A stretch of 64,000 nucleotides of DNA from Neoceratodus forsteri (taxonomy: Eukaryota > Chordata > Ceratodontiformes > Ceratodontidae): assembly GCA_016271365.2 (NCBI GenBank), contig CM057456.1:884798001-884862000 (forward strand). Direction: 5' to 3'. Of the stretch, positions 43,298 to 55,439 are shown piece after piece. A program made the translations under genes and the position numbers. Position 1 is the stretch's first letter. Every line of letters begins with the position of its first letter. The notes below the pieces were generated by a model, which was not told where the DNA came from, did no database searches, and was given only the letters and a program-made list of their open reading frames with translations.

Positions 43298-46200
43298 ACA
43301 TAGAACATAGAAACATAGACTTTGACGGCAGATAAAGACCGCTTGGCCCACCTAGTCTGCCCATTTCCCTATGTACAGGATAAGCTGCAGATCCTAATTA
43401 ACCAACAGCCTATTTCTTCCTACCCACCACAAGAATTACCTTATGTCTGTCCCATGCATTCTTGAATTCTCCCACAGTTTTAGACCCCACAACCTCCTCA
43501 GGAAGGCTGTTGCATGCGTCCACCACCCTCACTGTGAAAAAATACTTCCTCACATTGCCCCCTGAGCTGTCCCCCCTCTCTATCTTCAAATTGTGTCCCC
43601 TTGTTCTTGCACATCTCTTTTTCTGAAAGATGCTACCCTCTTGGACTTTGTTGATTCCACTGAGGTACTTAAAAGTTTCTATCATGTCCCCCCCTTTCCT
43701 TTCCTTAAGGGTATACATATTAAGCTCCTTTAGCCTCTCCTCATATGGCTTCTCTTGCAGACCCTGCACCATTTTAGTTGCCATCCTTTGGACTCCCTCC
43801 ATCCTGTCTATGTCCTTGCAGAGAAGGGGTCTCCAGAACTGGATGCAGTACCCTGGATGGGGTCTCACCAACTGTCTGTACAGAGGGGTAACAACTTCCT
43901 ATTTTCTGCTGGTGATGCCTCTCCCTATACATCCTAGTATCCCCCCAGCACTTCCTACTGCCTTCTCACATTGCTTGCTAATCTTAAAATCATCTGATAT
44001 GATTACCCCCAGGTCCCTGTCCATTTTTGTTGTTGTTACCACCAACCCCCATTATGTAATCTTCTTCTGGGTTTTTGTTTCCCAGGTGCATTATTTTGCA
44101 CTTCTTTGCATTGAATCTAAGCTGCCATACTTCTGACCATTCCATTAACCTTGCCAAGTCCCTTCTCATCCTCTCCACGCCTCCTTGTGTATCAACCCTG
44201 TTGCAGATCTTTGTGTCATCTGCAAAGAGGCATACTTTTCCTTCCAGTCTCTCTGCAATGTCACTTATAAAGACATTAAAAAGGACTGGACCCAGTACTG
44301 AACCCTGTGGTACCCCACTAGTAACCCCTCTTTCTTCAGCGTGGACTCTATTTACAATTATCTTCTGTGTCCTGTTGTCCAGCCAATGTTTTACCCAGGC
44401 TACCACCCTGGGACCCACTCCTAGGCTGGTTAATCTGATTATTAATCTTTTGTGTGGGACTGTGTCAAACGCCTTGCTAAAGTCTAGGTAGGCCATGTTC
44501 ATAGCCTCTTCCCGGTCTACTACTTTGGTCACCCAGTCAAAGAAATCAATTAGATTCATCTGACATGACCTTCCTGCTGTGAACCCATGCTGTCTTGGGT
44601 CCTGTGCCCCACTGTACTCTAGGTACTCAACAATTCTTTTCTTCAGAAGTGATTCCATCACTTTTCCTACCATAGAGGTCAAATTGACAGGTCTGTAGTT
44701 TCCTGCCTCTGTCTTGCTCCCACTTTTTTGAAGGGGAATTACATCCGCCTTCCTCCAGTCATCAGGTACCACACCATCCTCCCATGATTTGTTAAAAAGG
44801 GTAGTTAGTGGTGTCACTAGTTCTTCCCTTAATTCTTTTAGAATTCTGGGGTGAATTCTGCCAAGCCCTATTGCTTTGTCCACCTTCAGTTTTAGGAGTT
44901 CTTTTAGAACCCTTTCTTCTGTGAAAGGACTAGGATCGCCCCCCCCCCATCCAGAGTGTGTCTGTTAATTGGATTAGGCACCTCCCCCCCTCCTCTTTTG
45001 TGAATACTGAGCAGAAGTATTTTTCACTGTCCCTCTCTGCCCACCCACCATCCATTCTATTCAGCCCCACTATCCTTCCCTTTGTCTTTCTATGCTCCCT
45101 GATGTACCTGTAAAAGGTTTTATCCCCCTTCTTAATCGAGTTGGCTATCTTTTCCTCAGTTTGGGCATTTGCTATTCTAACTTCCCTCCCTGCTTCCTTC
45201 TGCCTTAACTGGTACAGTTCTCTGTCCTGCTACTTCTGTGTTTTCTTATGCATCCTAAATGCTATCTTTTTCTCCCTAACCTTTCCCACCACCTCTTTTG
45301 AGAACCACGGTGGCTTTTTCTTTCATTTTGATTTGTTTATTTGCGCCACACAAAGGCTTGTTGCCTCTGTAATGACAGTTTTGATGTTTCCCCATTGTTG
45401 TTCCACCCCTACTTCTAGCCTGTTTGCTAGTGCTTTTCTAAGGCACTCTCCTGTCTTGCCAAAGTCAGCCCTCCTGAGGTCCAGTACCCTCACTTTTGTA
45501 TGGCTTAACTCTGTAGTTGAGTTTATCATGAACCACACTGTTTGGTGGACACTTGTTCCCAGATGGCTACCCACTTCTAGATCTGAAATCCTCTCAGTGT
45601 CCCCATTTTAGAGTATGAGGTCTAAGATTGCTCCCTCACGAGTGGGTTCCAAAACTAGCTGAGGCATGCCACCTGTAGGGCATCGAGAACGGCCCTGCTC
45701 TTGGATGTGGCTGCAGCAAAGGTACTCCAGTTATCATCTGGCATATTCAGGTCTCCCATCAACAGTATCTCCTCTTTCTCTGCCATCCTAAGAATTCCTT
45801 CTATCATATCCTTGTCCATTCCCTCCCCCTGACATGGGGGTCTGTATACAACCCCTATGCGGATTGTGGTGCCATTTCCAGCCTCTAAGGTGACCCAGAG
45901 TGCCTCCCATCCTTCCTGTTTACTCTTTTGTTCCATTGCTTTTATCCCTTCCCTTACATTGAGAGCTACTCCTCCCCCTCTTCTCCCCTCCCTGTCTCTC
46001 CTGTAGGTTGTGTACCCTGATATGTTGATATCTCAGTCATGGTTCTCTATGTACTATGTTTCTGTGGTTGCTATGATATCCAGGCATCTCTCTTCCATCA
46101 AGGCCACGAGTTCAGGGAGCTTGCTTCCCAGACTACGGGTATTGGTACTCATTACCCTCCATTTCTTGATGGCCTTACCCCTTTTTGCCCCATCCCTGTC

Positions 46201-46426
46201 TTTATTGCCTTTGTCATTTTCTCCATTTACCCCTGCCATTCTCCCTATCGACATCTCTATCTTGGTGTTTGCCTCACTTACTACCCTGATTTTTTTGGGG
46301 GTGGGGCTAGGATTTCCCTGGTCCTTTCCAGTGCCTCCCCCCTTGGCTAGTTTAAATGCTTAACAATGGAGCATTTAAACCTATCACCTAGGATCCTGGT
46401 TCCCCTCCTGGACAGATGCAGACCAT
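43298..46426 (-). mobile_element. CR1 LINE E5, 5' truncated in ORF1
   Basis: Minus strand; the CR1 tail (ATAGAACATAGAAACATAG on the plus strand) starts at 43298. ORF2 is nearly complete and the 5' end breaks off within the ORF1 esterase C-terminus at about 46426 (CAGACCAT). An L2 copy starts 14 bases further on. It served as the uninterrupted reference for reading the E3 and D2 insertion sites. Confidence 0.9.
43410..46254 (-). pseudogene. CR1 E5 ORF2 endonuclease-RT (broken)
   Basis: Endonuclease at 46254-45323: MSTNTRSLGSKLPELVALM, ERCLDIIATTET, EEILLMGDLNMPDDNWSTF and GSHLGTSVHQTVWFMINS. RT at 44883-43990 is one 297-codon stretch: RKADVIPLQKSGSKTEAGNY, QHGFTAGRSCQMNLIDFF, MAYLDFSKAFDTVPHKRL, VTSGVPQGSVLGPVLF and the catalytic FADDTKICN box, all intact. 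The C-terminus at 43871-43410 reads QEKPYEERLKELNMYTLKER and FFTVRVVDACNSLPEE. Frame breaks near 43900, 44900-45320 and 45600 inactivate it. Confidence 0.88.
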
Positions 46427-46439
46427 CACGACCAACAAG

Positions 46440-48310
46440 TGAGTTAATAATAATAATAATATTTTTATTTTTAAGGTGCCTTTCAAATATCAAGGCACTA
46501 TAAAATTAAAATCAGAACAAGTCAGAATAAAAACAACCTTAAAATCAAAAACAGACATCGTAAAATAACATAACTCAAACTTATTATTCACCATATGCCT
46601 GGTGCCACAGAAATGTCTTTAGGGCTGCTTTAAAACCCTCCACAGCCATGCATTCCTGTAACCAATGAGGTAGAGAATTCCAAAGTGTGGGAGCCATGAA
46701 CATAAATGATCTGGCCCCCGAAGATTTCAAACATACCTTAGGAATCTCTAGCAACCCCTCACTGGCTGAGCGGAGTGATCGCCCGTGGCAATAAGGAACC
46801 AGGAGCTCTTTCAGGTAAACCGGGCCCAGTCCATGTAGGACTTTGAAAGTCAGCAAGCCAACTTTAAAGGTGGTCCACCACTGAACAGGCAACCAGTGCA
46901 GTTCATGCAGCACCAGCGTAATATGACAGAACCGAGAAGATCCTGTCAGAAGCCGGGCCGCCACGTACTGCACCAGCTGCAAGTCGCGGATTTCCACCCC
47001 AGAAAGCCCTAGGTATAGGGAGTTGCAGTAATCTAAGCATCAGGACACAAAGGCGTGGACCAGAACAGGAAGGTCGCTGGACAGAACCAGATGTTTAACC
47101 CTGGAGATATTCCTTAGATGGTAAAAGAAGGATTTAATGACAGCCGACACGTGCTGATGCAGGGTCAACCCTTCATCAACCCTTCATCAAAAATTACCCC
47201 CAGGTTTCACACCTGGTTAGAAGTCAGGAGAGAGACACCCCCGAGAACAAGTCCAGAGGGCGACCCACCTCCCAAACCTCCTGTCCAGCAACCAGGTTCC
47301 ACAACCATCACCTCAGTCTTACCGGAGTTCAACTTCAGCCAGCTCGAATCCATGCACTCCTAGATTTCTTTGAGACAGCTATTAAAGACCGAGAGAGCTC
47401 TATCCTGGTTGGGCATGAAAGAAAGGTAGAGCTGGGTATCATCGGCATAGCAATGAAACCTCAACCCATATCTTCTTACAATGTCTCTGAGGGGCAGCAT
47501 ATACACCGCAAACAACATGGGTGACAAAACCATACCCTGAGGGACCCCACAAGACAGAGAAACTGGGTCTGATAAAAACAGTCCAGATACCACTCTCTGA
47601 GTTCTTCCAGTGAGGAATGATGTAAACCATCTGAGGACTGTTCCCATCAGCCCACAGACGCACCTCAGATGGCTAAGTAACAACCCATGATCCACGGTGT
47701 CAAACGCTGATGAGAGATTCAGAAGAACCAAGATAGAATGGCTCTTCCAATCTCTAGCCATCAGGAGATCATTGAGCACCGGTACCAGCACTGTCTCGGT
47801 ACTATGTCTTTTTCGGAAACTGGACTGGAGGGGCTCATAAATGTCATGGATGGTCAAATGGTCTTCCAGTTGTGCTGCCACTACTTTCCCAATCACCTTC
47901 CTTAAAAAAGGAAGGTTAGAGATGGCCTGTAGTTGGCATGGCAGTTTGGGTCCAAAGTAGCTTTTTTTTTCAAAAGTGGTATCACTACCGCCTCTTTCAG
48001 AGAGTTAGGAAACTCTCCAGATTCCAAGGAGCACCAAACTATCCACGCTAGGACCAGACCAATAACATCAAAACAACCCAAAATCAGGGAAGTTGGTCCA
48101 GGGTCCAAACTACACCATGTAGGGTGCACACTCTGGATGATCCGCATGACATCCATGAAGTTGGGACAGCTGAAGGCACTCCAGGAAAACCGAGGGACAG
48201 TGACCTCATGCTGATCACAAGCAACACCCAAAGAGTGCACTGGTTGGAGCCCTGCCCTGATGTCGGCCACCTTAGCAGCAAAGAATCGAGCAAGAGTTAT
48301 GACTGCCTTC
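46440..48310 (-). mobile_element. L2 LINE, 5' truncated
   Basis: The 3' tail at 46440 is a (TTA)n-type microsatellite on the minus strand preceded by the L2-style GTGCCTTGATATTTGAAAGG. It is 5' truncated at about 48310 in the endonuclease-RT linker. Confidence 0.85.
46584..48293 (-). pseudogene. L2 ORF2 reverse transcriptase (broken)
   Basis: Minus strand from 48293: linker, then LEDHLTIHDIYEPLQSSFRK, ETVLVPVLNDLLMARDWKS, LLNLSSAFDTVDHG and LSCGVPQGMVLSPMLF. Catalytic YADDTQLYLSF is kept near 47420-47460. The C-terminus at 46997-46584 reads LQLVQYVAARLLTGSSRFCH, RSLRSASEGLLEIPKV and APTLWNSLPHWLQE. Shifts near 47900 and 47340-47000. Its wording is close to, but distinct from, the L2 copies at 1 kb and 23 kb. 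Confidence 0.85.
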
Positions 48311-50018
48311 CTCTTATGACTGGAATATGTTACATACTAAATAGCAAGTCAACATTTTTCTTCTTGTCAGTATTAAAGGATAGAATAATACTAATTATAC
48401 TCAACTGAAAAACCTCAGATGAATGTTATAATCATAAAACCTCTGAGATCAGGCACTAGAGTAGCATCTCTCTGTTGGACTGCATATATTTACTTAGGAA
48501 TATTTTTTTAAGAATAATGATGTGTTTAGCACCATTATATGTGGTTTTGAAAGTTTACTGTTTGGCTCTGTTTTTTAATATTTGATATTCTGTATTTTCG
48601 ATGTGGTCTAATATACACATATGTTTTTCATATTTGAAATGCGTCTTCTGATTATCCCTGTTCATTAATGTGAGGCTGTTTAGAATTTTTGTTGTTTTTG
48701 GCACCATACAGTATATGCATTGCCATTGTTCACAGGATTGAATTGTATTGCCTTAGATGGGGAAAAGCAGTTGAATAAAGTACTTCTGTATAAAAATGAT
48801 TGTAGGATTCTTTTTTATGGGTACAGTGCATACTCAAATTTATACTCCCATTCAGAAGGCTTTCTGGTTTCTGGCCCCTGTCTAGCTTTAGTTTACATCA
48901 GATTTTAATAATATTGGGAAAATAAAGCTTGAAGAATTGTGGGCTTTGGCCGACTGTTTCAAAAAGCTGTGATTAATCAATGTTTAGCCCTGTTTCAATC
49001 AGAGATTTTAAGGTATGTTTTTTAAGTTGTTTGTGTCACAAATGCACCCTGCAGGACAGGCCCTCTGCTCCCACAGTGCCAAACCTCTAAGTGCAATATG
49101 TGAACAGGAGACAAACAGAGTAACCCTCCTGTCTGTTCTGGGTCCAAATCACTTACTAGCCTCGAGCCCTGGGGTCAAATGTGAACCTTTTTCCATTAGC
49201 ACACCCAGTTTACAGGCTCATATACATACTCTCTTTGGGGGATGCAGTACAATACTTCACCCAGTGGGCACCAGCCTGGATCATAAGTCTACCCTTATGA
49301 CTCAGTTTGAGACCTAGGTATATTCTTACTTTAGCAAGATAGTAACACTTTAAACCCTTAACAGTTCTTGTCAGAATTACCCAATACTGTTTCAGCCTCC
49401 ACATGCAAAAGAAAAGTCTCAAGCAGGATTAAGGAAACCAAAAGGTTTACTGGAATTAAAAAAATAGTAAATACACACAAAACATATAACAAATAACATA
49501 AGTACTTATGCTCAGAACTAAACTGAAATTTTACAGAAACAAAATGCCTGGTACTTAAATTTCTAGCATAGCTAAATTCCAGTTGGGTGTTACCTATTTT
49601 TTAACAGAAGTGCCTTTTTGGAGTTCAGAGATGAAGTGTCTCACTCCTTTCAGCCAGAGTGATAATAACCCAACATGTCCCTCCTATCCTGTGAGGTCAC
49701 AGCTCATGAAGTCCCTGTTAGCCTGTAATTAATTTGTAACCTGAGTAAGAATATCCAAAAGGATGCTATTTTACTGCTGGCTGGAAATCTTCAGGATAGC
49801 AATATTAAAATATGACAGTCTCTTTGATCTCTCCACCAGCTTCCTGGCCTACAAAATGACTGCCAGTTTACAAGTTAACAGGAATCTGTTAACATGTCCT
49901 TTTCCTCAGGGGTTATAAAATGCATTTTATCCACTAAATATTGGTTTAGATTGCCCTTCTTATATCTTAAAACTTACATAATTGGGTCATCCTACATAGC
50001 AACATTCAATGAGACAAC
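48310..50018. other. No recognisable feature
   Basis: 1.7 kb of AT-rich sequence with no LINE coding and no inverted ends that I could match. Confidence 0.35.
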
Positions 50019-50607
50019 AATTTTATAACATAGGATAAACTCCACTCATACAAAGTATTCTTATTTAGCTTAAAAGCAGCTCTTCTTTATTTTTCAAAAT
50101 TCACACCAAAAATTCTGGGCAACAGTTTCGTAGCCAAAACGCCACTTCTTCAGGCCCTCATATATAGTGTTGTTTTTTCTGATTCTCCTGTTAATTTACT
50201 TGATGTTTCAGTACAATACCCCATATAAATCCATTTAAATGTATGGAAAATAGAATGGTATAAGTCAAGGACTAAAGAGTAGCAAGAAGAACACAATGAA
50301 ATGTGAAGCACAAAGTGCTAGTGGAGGCATAAAGATCTTCCTGTGGTGAAACTAATATATATTACACAAAGATTTGCATTTAAATGGATTCATATGGAGT
50401 ATTGTATCAAAACATCAAGTAAATGAACAGGAGAATCAGAAAAACAACACTATATATGAGGACCTGAAGAAGTGGCATTTTGGCTACAAAACTGTTGCCC
50501 AGAATTTTTGGTGTGAATTTTGAAAAATAAAGAAGAGCTGCTTTTAAGCTAAATAAGAATACTCTGTATGAGTGGAGTTTATCCTGTGTTATAAAATTTT
50601 TGTTATA
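50018..50607. mobile_element. Long hairpin MITE-like element
   Basis: About 215-bp inverted arms separated by roughly 130 bases. Outer ends AATTTTATAACA, GGATAAACTCC on the left pair with GGAGTTTATCC, TGTTATAAAATT on the right. The arms include TTCTTTATTTTTCAAAATTC, GGCAACAG and ACTTCTTCAGG, with complementary copies in the right arm. No coding capacity and no clear duplication outside the arms. Superfamily not determined. Confidence 0.75.
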
Positions 50608-51000
50608 AAATACATACCTTGTCCCCAGCAGATCAAAGTAGGAATATTTTACGATGTGTTAAAATCTGGCATTTGGAAGGAAGCACTATGTGTCAACAGA
50701 GAAGGAATTTAGCCATCTGCTACTACAGTTACTGTGTTGGGGTCAAGGTTCAGCCCCCTGCAAACTGCTGGCTGCCATTCCCTAAGCAGAAATTCATATA
50801 ACATATATTTATATCACAAATATTATACAACATAATGACAAGTAGGCGGCAGAACGTCACACTTTGCAGTTCATGTATGCATGGGATGACATTTTGGGGG
50901 GAATTAGTGGAGCATCTGGTTCCTTTATATTATCATATTTCTTTAAATCTTGCTGTATAACTAGTAGGTGTTAGCATGGCTAAGATCATAGATTCTCATC
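50607..51000. other. No recognisable feature
   Basis: Unassigned short stretch between two repeats. Confidence 0.35.
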
Positions 51001-51175
51001 ACACACTGGGAATGGACTCGTACATAAATGCTGGCACCTGAGTACAGTATTAGGGGGGTGCTGTACTGTACTTTGTGGTGTGCCATTCTTTGGATGAGAC
51101 ATTAAACCGAGGTCCCTTCTACCCATCCTGGTGCTGTCCTGGTGGGTGTCCAGGTGGAAGTAAAAAAAAAAAGGC
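51000..51175 (+). repeat. Dispersed vertebrate repeat fragment with A tail
   Basis: Contains GGATGAGACATTAAACCGAG within a C/T-rich context, a motif I associate with dispersed SINE or hAT-like repeats in fish and amphibians, and it ends in A10. The family is not certain. Confidence 0.4.
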
Positions 51176-51499
51176 AGTCTTCACAAAAGAGTGTTGGAAT
51201 CTTTTTATTTGCAAAGAAAATATGAATAATCACAGAAAAGCAATCAAAGTAAAAAACATATAGAAGTTAAGTCAAAAATCATGAAAAAGAAACATGCAAT
51301 CAAAGTAGCAGCAGGCAATACTTATACCAGTAACTAGGGGAAATACAGCAGGAGGAGTACAATTATATGCAGTAAGTAAAATAAAAAACAAGAGGAACAT
51401 TCAGGAAAAGGAGGGAACAACAGGATTCCTGCAGGAAAAGACAAATAATTTATGGAGGTTTGAAAATGTTTGTTAGTAGTCTCCATTTCTTAACCAAAA

Positions 51500-53840
51500 T
51501 AACATAAGGCATTTTTTTTCTTTTTTGCCAAATAAATCAACATCAATTTCATTTGTAATCATGCTAAGTAGTGTGCTGGGTGGTATATCATTCTGCTGAA
51601 ATAATAAAGCACATCATGAGTGCATAAGTAAAATATAATTGTTGTAAAAAACAATTGCAGAAAAGAGGGGTCGTATGAGTCTGGGAAAGGGAGCCAACCC
51701 AAAATAATGCTGGTATAGGAGAGGTTGGACCAAGCAACATTGGCCCAAGAGTGGGCAACAATTTGCCAAAAGAGATGGGCATAAGGGCATGTAAGGAGAA
51801 AGTACAGTACTCCATTGTCTCCAAGAAAGAAGCACTGCCCTGTCTGGGGCAGTATCTCTCCAAGAGACTTTTATGCCTGGCATTAGCCTTCACACTCAGC
51901 CTGCTATTTAAGAACATCTCATATTTTTGGGTGAGCTCTATCCTTCAAGGATTTGCCCAACAGGGTCATGTTAGCTGGAGGAATGTCCTTATAAGTCACC
52001 GGTTCTGAAAATGCCAAAAAGCATTATGGAGCTATACAAGTCCTAACGAGAAGGCCTTGCAGTAGGAAGGTCAATATTACATTGCCTAACCTTAAAGAAT
52101 ATTGGTTTGGTAAAGGGGTTGGGGGGTAAGTCAAGGTAAAACAAAATTTGTGGGTTGAAAGGGTCCACGCATCCAGTTGGAGGTGAATTCATCTCTCAGC
52201 CCATGGTTGCCAAAATTTATGGGTATTAGAAAGGTAACTCAACAAGTTCCAATGAAGGAACAGACTAAAGTAGAACACTACAGGGTTCATCAAACCCAGG
52301 CCCCCATGTGCGATGGGTTGGTACAAAACTACATTTAATAGGATTCAGGTGATTCCCCAAAATTAACTGAATGGTGGAGCCCAGGAGACTCACTTGAAGG
52401 TGAAGCAGAAGGAGGTAAACAATACTCAAGTATGTAAAGAAAGGAAGTAAGTAGGTATGAAACACAATGACCTTCCTCTTATTGGACTGATTCCAATGTT
52501 TCCACAATTGAACTTTCTGGGAGAATGTTTGTAGGAGGGTTTCCCAGTTATCAATGGCTGGGGTAGCATAGCCAAAGGTAATACCCCAAATATTGACTGG
52601 GTCTGAGGAAATAACCATATTCCCCAAGGAAGGGATGTTAGGGAGAGGGTCCCATGCTTAACACCTTTACATTTAGTGAGGTTTAATGTAGCTGTAGTGT
52701 GGAATAAGTCAAGTGCTAGCTGTCCCAATGGAGGCTCTTTAACTAAAAAGACAATGTTCATTGGCATAAACAATCAATCATATGTCAGTGGGAATTCCCA
52801 GGGAAGAGATACCCTGAATTTGTGGGTGTACCACCAATTTACATAAAATGGGATCTACATAATAAATGTACAACAAAGGGCTCATAGGGCAGCCTTGTTG
52901 GACACCAATGAGCAGGGGAATCCTGCAACCAAGGTGGCCATTAATATGTGGGAGATTACAAGCAGAAATATATAGATTTTGGAGCCAGGAGCAAAAGATG
53001 GGGGGGGAGTACCATAATGAGCCAGGACCATAAACAGATAGCTGTGAGACACCCTATCAAAGGCCTTCTCCTGATCCAAGGAGAGAGGATAGCCCATGTC
53101 CATCTCCTGGTGTCCAATATCAAAAAGTTCATGTAACAGAAAGAGGTTATCATGGGTGGCTCTACCTGGGATTGAGCAGGATTGAAATTCAGTAATGATG
53201 TGGTGGGATATACAAGCTAATATAGAGGTAAGAATTTCCATTAAAATCTTCAGATTTGAGTTTAATAAACTCAGAGGTCTCCAATTTTAAATGTCTAGTG
53301 GGTCACCCTCTTTGTATAAAAATATAAGGAGGGCTTCACAGAAAGAAGGGGTTGGGTGACCAACACCCAGTTGAAAACTGGAACAAGTAAGTCAGAGAGA
53401 AGGGTAGTATTGGTCTTGTAAAATTTGGATGTCCAGTCATCAGTGCATGGTGCAGTGGAGTTGCATAATTGTCTAATGGCAGTTAGAATTTTGGCACTGA
53501 TAAGGGGTAGTGTGAGAGAAAGCAATTCAGCCTAAGGGATAGGGGATACTTGTATGGTGTGTAAAAAGAATTGAGTCAAGAGGGTTGGAATCCGGGAGGC
53601 CCTGGTGTATAAATATTTGTTGCCTTACTGTTATAATTTTTGTATTTGTCAAGTTTCCTTGCAGGTTGTGGATAATGGACACTGGAGCAGTAGTGGCGGA
53701 GGAAACAAATCTGACCTGTGACATGGGAGGTAAACAGCCAATGGCAGGCAAGGGATTAAGGTGCTGAATTTGAATTTCTGGAAGGAGGCATATATACAGA
53801 ATGGAAACAAAGTAGTCTGTAGCAGTTACTGTCAAAGTAG
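51500..53840 (-). mobile_element. L1-Tx1-clade LINE, 5' truncated and decayed
   Basis: Minus strand; RT and C-terminal Cys-rich domain only. The run LDQEKAFDRVSHSYLF is diagnostic of the Tx1 branch of L1 LINEs and unlike the CR1 and L2 copies here. It is the only L1-group element in the window. Confidence 0.8.
51588..53525 (-). pseudogene. Tx1 ORF2 reverse transcriptase and C-terminal domain (broken)
   Basis: RT starts at 53525 (PCTDDWTSKFYKTNTTLLSD). At 53241-52882 it has SIPGRATHDNLFLLHELFD and SLDQEKAFDRVSHS. The catalytic box, expected YADD, reads YANE (52757-52768), so both Asp are lost. At 52627-52265 GITFGYATPAIDNWETLL and the thumb follow. The C-terminal part at 51917-51588 (HKSLLERYCPRQGS, then ETMEYCTFS) corresponds to the Cys/His domain that closes Tx1 ORF2, with some Cys replaced. 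Many frame breaks. Confidence 0.75.
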
Positions 53841-54210
53841 AGTTGGCTGGAGGACTTGACGGGCTGCTGCAACTAATCTGATTCCTTTTCAGGTCACAGC
53901 GCTTGAAGTGGGCTCACCACTCTGGTTCTGTCTCAAACCAGAGATGAAGGGGATTTTTTTGTTGTTTTAGGCGGAGGTGAGCTGATTCTTTTCAGAAGGA
54001 GGTGATCTCTGGGAGGCCCAGGTGTATACACCCTCCTTCCCCTCATCCCACCCACCCCGGGAGCGTGCATCTTTATAGGGACATCCCCAGAAAGCATTCA
54101 GGCCTTTTCCTGATCGATAGCAGGAAAAGGTACGTACATACACACACACAACTACCCTGAAAAATATCTGAACTTTGAGTTTGACATCCCAGAACTGTGC
54201 ATAGCTCATC
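53840..54210. other. No recognisable feature
   Basis: Unassigned stretch between the Tx1 and the plus-strand CR1; includes a short (CA)n tract near 54145. It may hold the unrecognised 5' end of the CR1. Confidence 0.35.
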
Positions 54211-54339
54211 TAGCTAGGGGAGAGGCATAGTAGAAACCAGAAGAAGGGAAGAGATGGGGAAGAAGCAGTAGAAGAAGAGTGGGAGAGAAAGAAGGAAAAT
54301 AAAACAGCAAACGACACAGAATGGCATGATGCAGGGAGT

Positions 54340-55252
54340 GTGCAGTGCAGTGGCTGTGGGGCAGCAGTTTTTAGGAGAACCTTCTGGACACTGTGGTGCT
54401 GCCACATCTGTAGACACCTCTCTGGGCTGAGGGTGGAAGTCACCAGTCTCCAGGTTGAGTTGGCCATGATTCAGGGAACCTCCTCCCCCACCCAGAGGTC
54501 ACCAAATCTGCACTCACTACCTCAAAGGATGCCCAGAAGCAGGAGTGGTTGGACTATGGTGGGCTCAGGGAGGGAAGGGACGTGGGTCAGGGGCACATCC
54601 CCCAAACAGTGTAGTTGAAGAACTCCTACACTGTATTGGAGGAGCAGGAAGGCCCAGCACGGTCGCCAGAGGTTGCACCCAGGGAGGAAGAGTGGAACCT
54701 CCAGAGCAGAGACCCAAGGGGTGGTGGTAGAAGACCCCAGAGGAAGAGGAAGTTACTCCTGGTGGGATAATCCATGGGCTGAAGTTGGGGACAGGTAACA
54801 GGGAGGAGTGAGAGGTAAAGCACCTGCCAGTAGGCACAGCTTGGAGGGATAGGAAGTGGATCTAGAGGATCGCTAGGGCGGGAGCGAGGAGGGAGGAGCT
54901 GGATGCCATTGTACACTTGGGGACAAATGACCTGGCTGTGGTCAAGACAGAGATAGGAAAGGTGCAAGAGGACTTCAGGGAGCTGGGGAGGAGCCTGAGG
55001 CAGACAGCAAGATTATTGACCTTCTCAGAGGTGTTACCTGTCCTTGGCAAGGGGGAGTCCAGACATCTCCGCAACAGCGACTTCAACAATTGGTTGGAGA
55101 ACTGGTGCAGAGAGCAGGATTTCAGCTTCATTGGGGACTGGGGGCCCACCTGGAAGAATGCAGACCTGTACAAGGGTGACGACTTGCATCCTTCCAGGAA
55201 GGAACTAGTGTCCTCAATGAATGGTTTAGATGCTTTATTGGCAAACATTTAA
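54340..55252 (+). pseudogene. CR1 E6 ORF1, coiled-coil and esterase domain (broken)
   Basis: The first part reads CRHLSGLRVEVTSLQVELAM, like the short coiled coil of CR1 ORF1. From 54890 the esterase domain gives HLGTNDLAV with the Asn-Asp block, FGELGRSL-type sequence, and WCREQDFSFIGDWGPTW. The closing catalytic block GDDLHPSRKE keeps Asp and His, unlike E4. The GDS block upstream is not in frame. Stops and shifts at about 54620-54900. Confidence 0.75.
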
Positions 55253-55439
55253 ACTAGCCACAGGGGGTGGAGGAAGGAAGCAGGATAAAGCATACTGCCC
55301 ACCCACTACAGGAAAATACAGCCAACACAGAGAACCATACCGTTACAAAAAAGCCAGAGAAGACTGGACTCAGAAAAAGGGGGGGGGGGAGGAGAGGGGT
55401 CACAAGAGGAGTAGAGGGAGGGTCAGTGGAGTGGATTGC

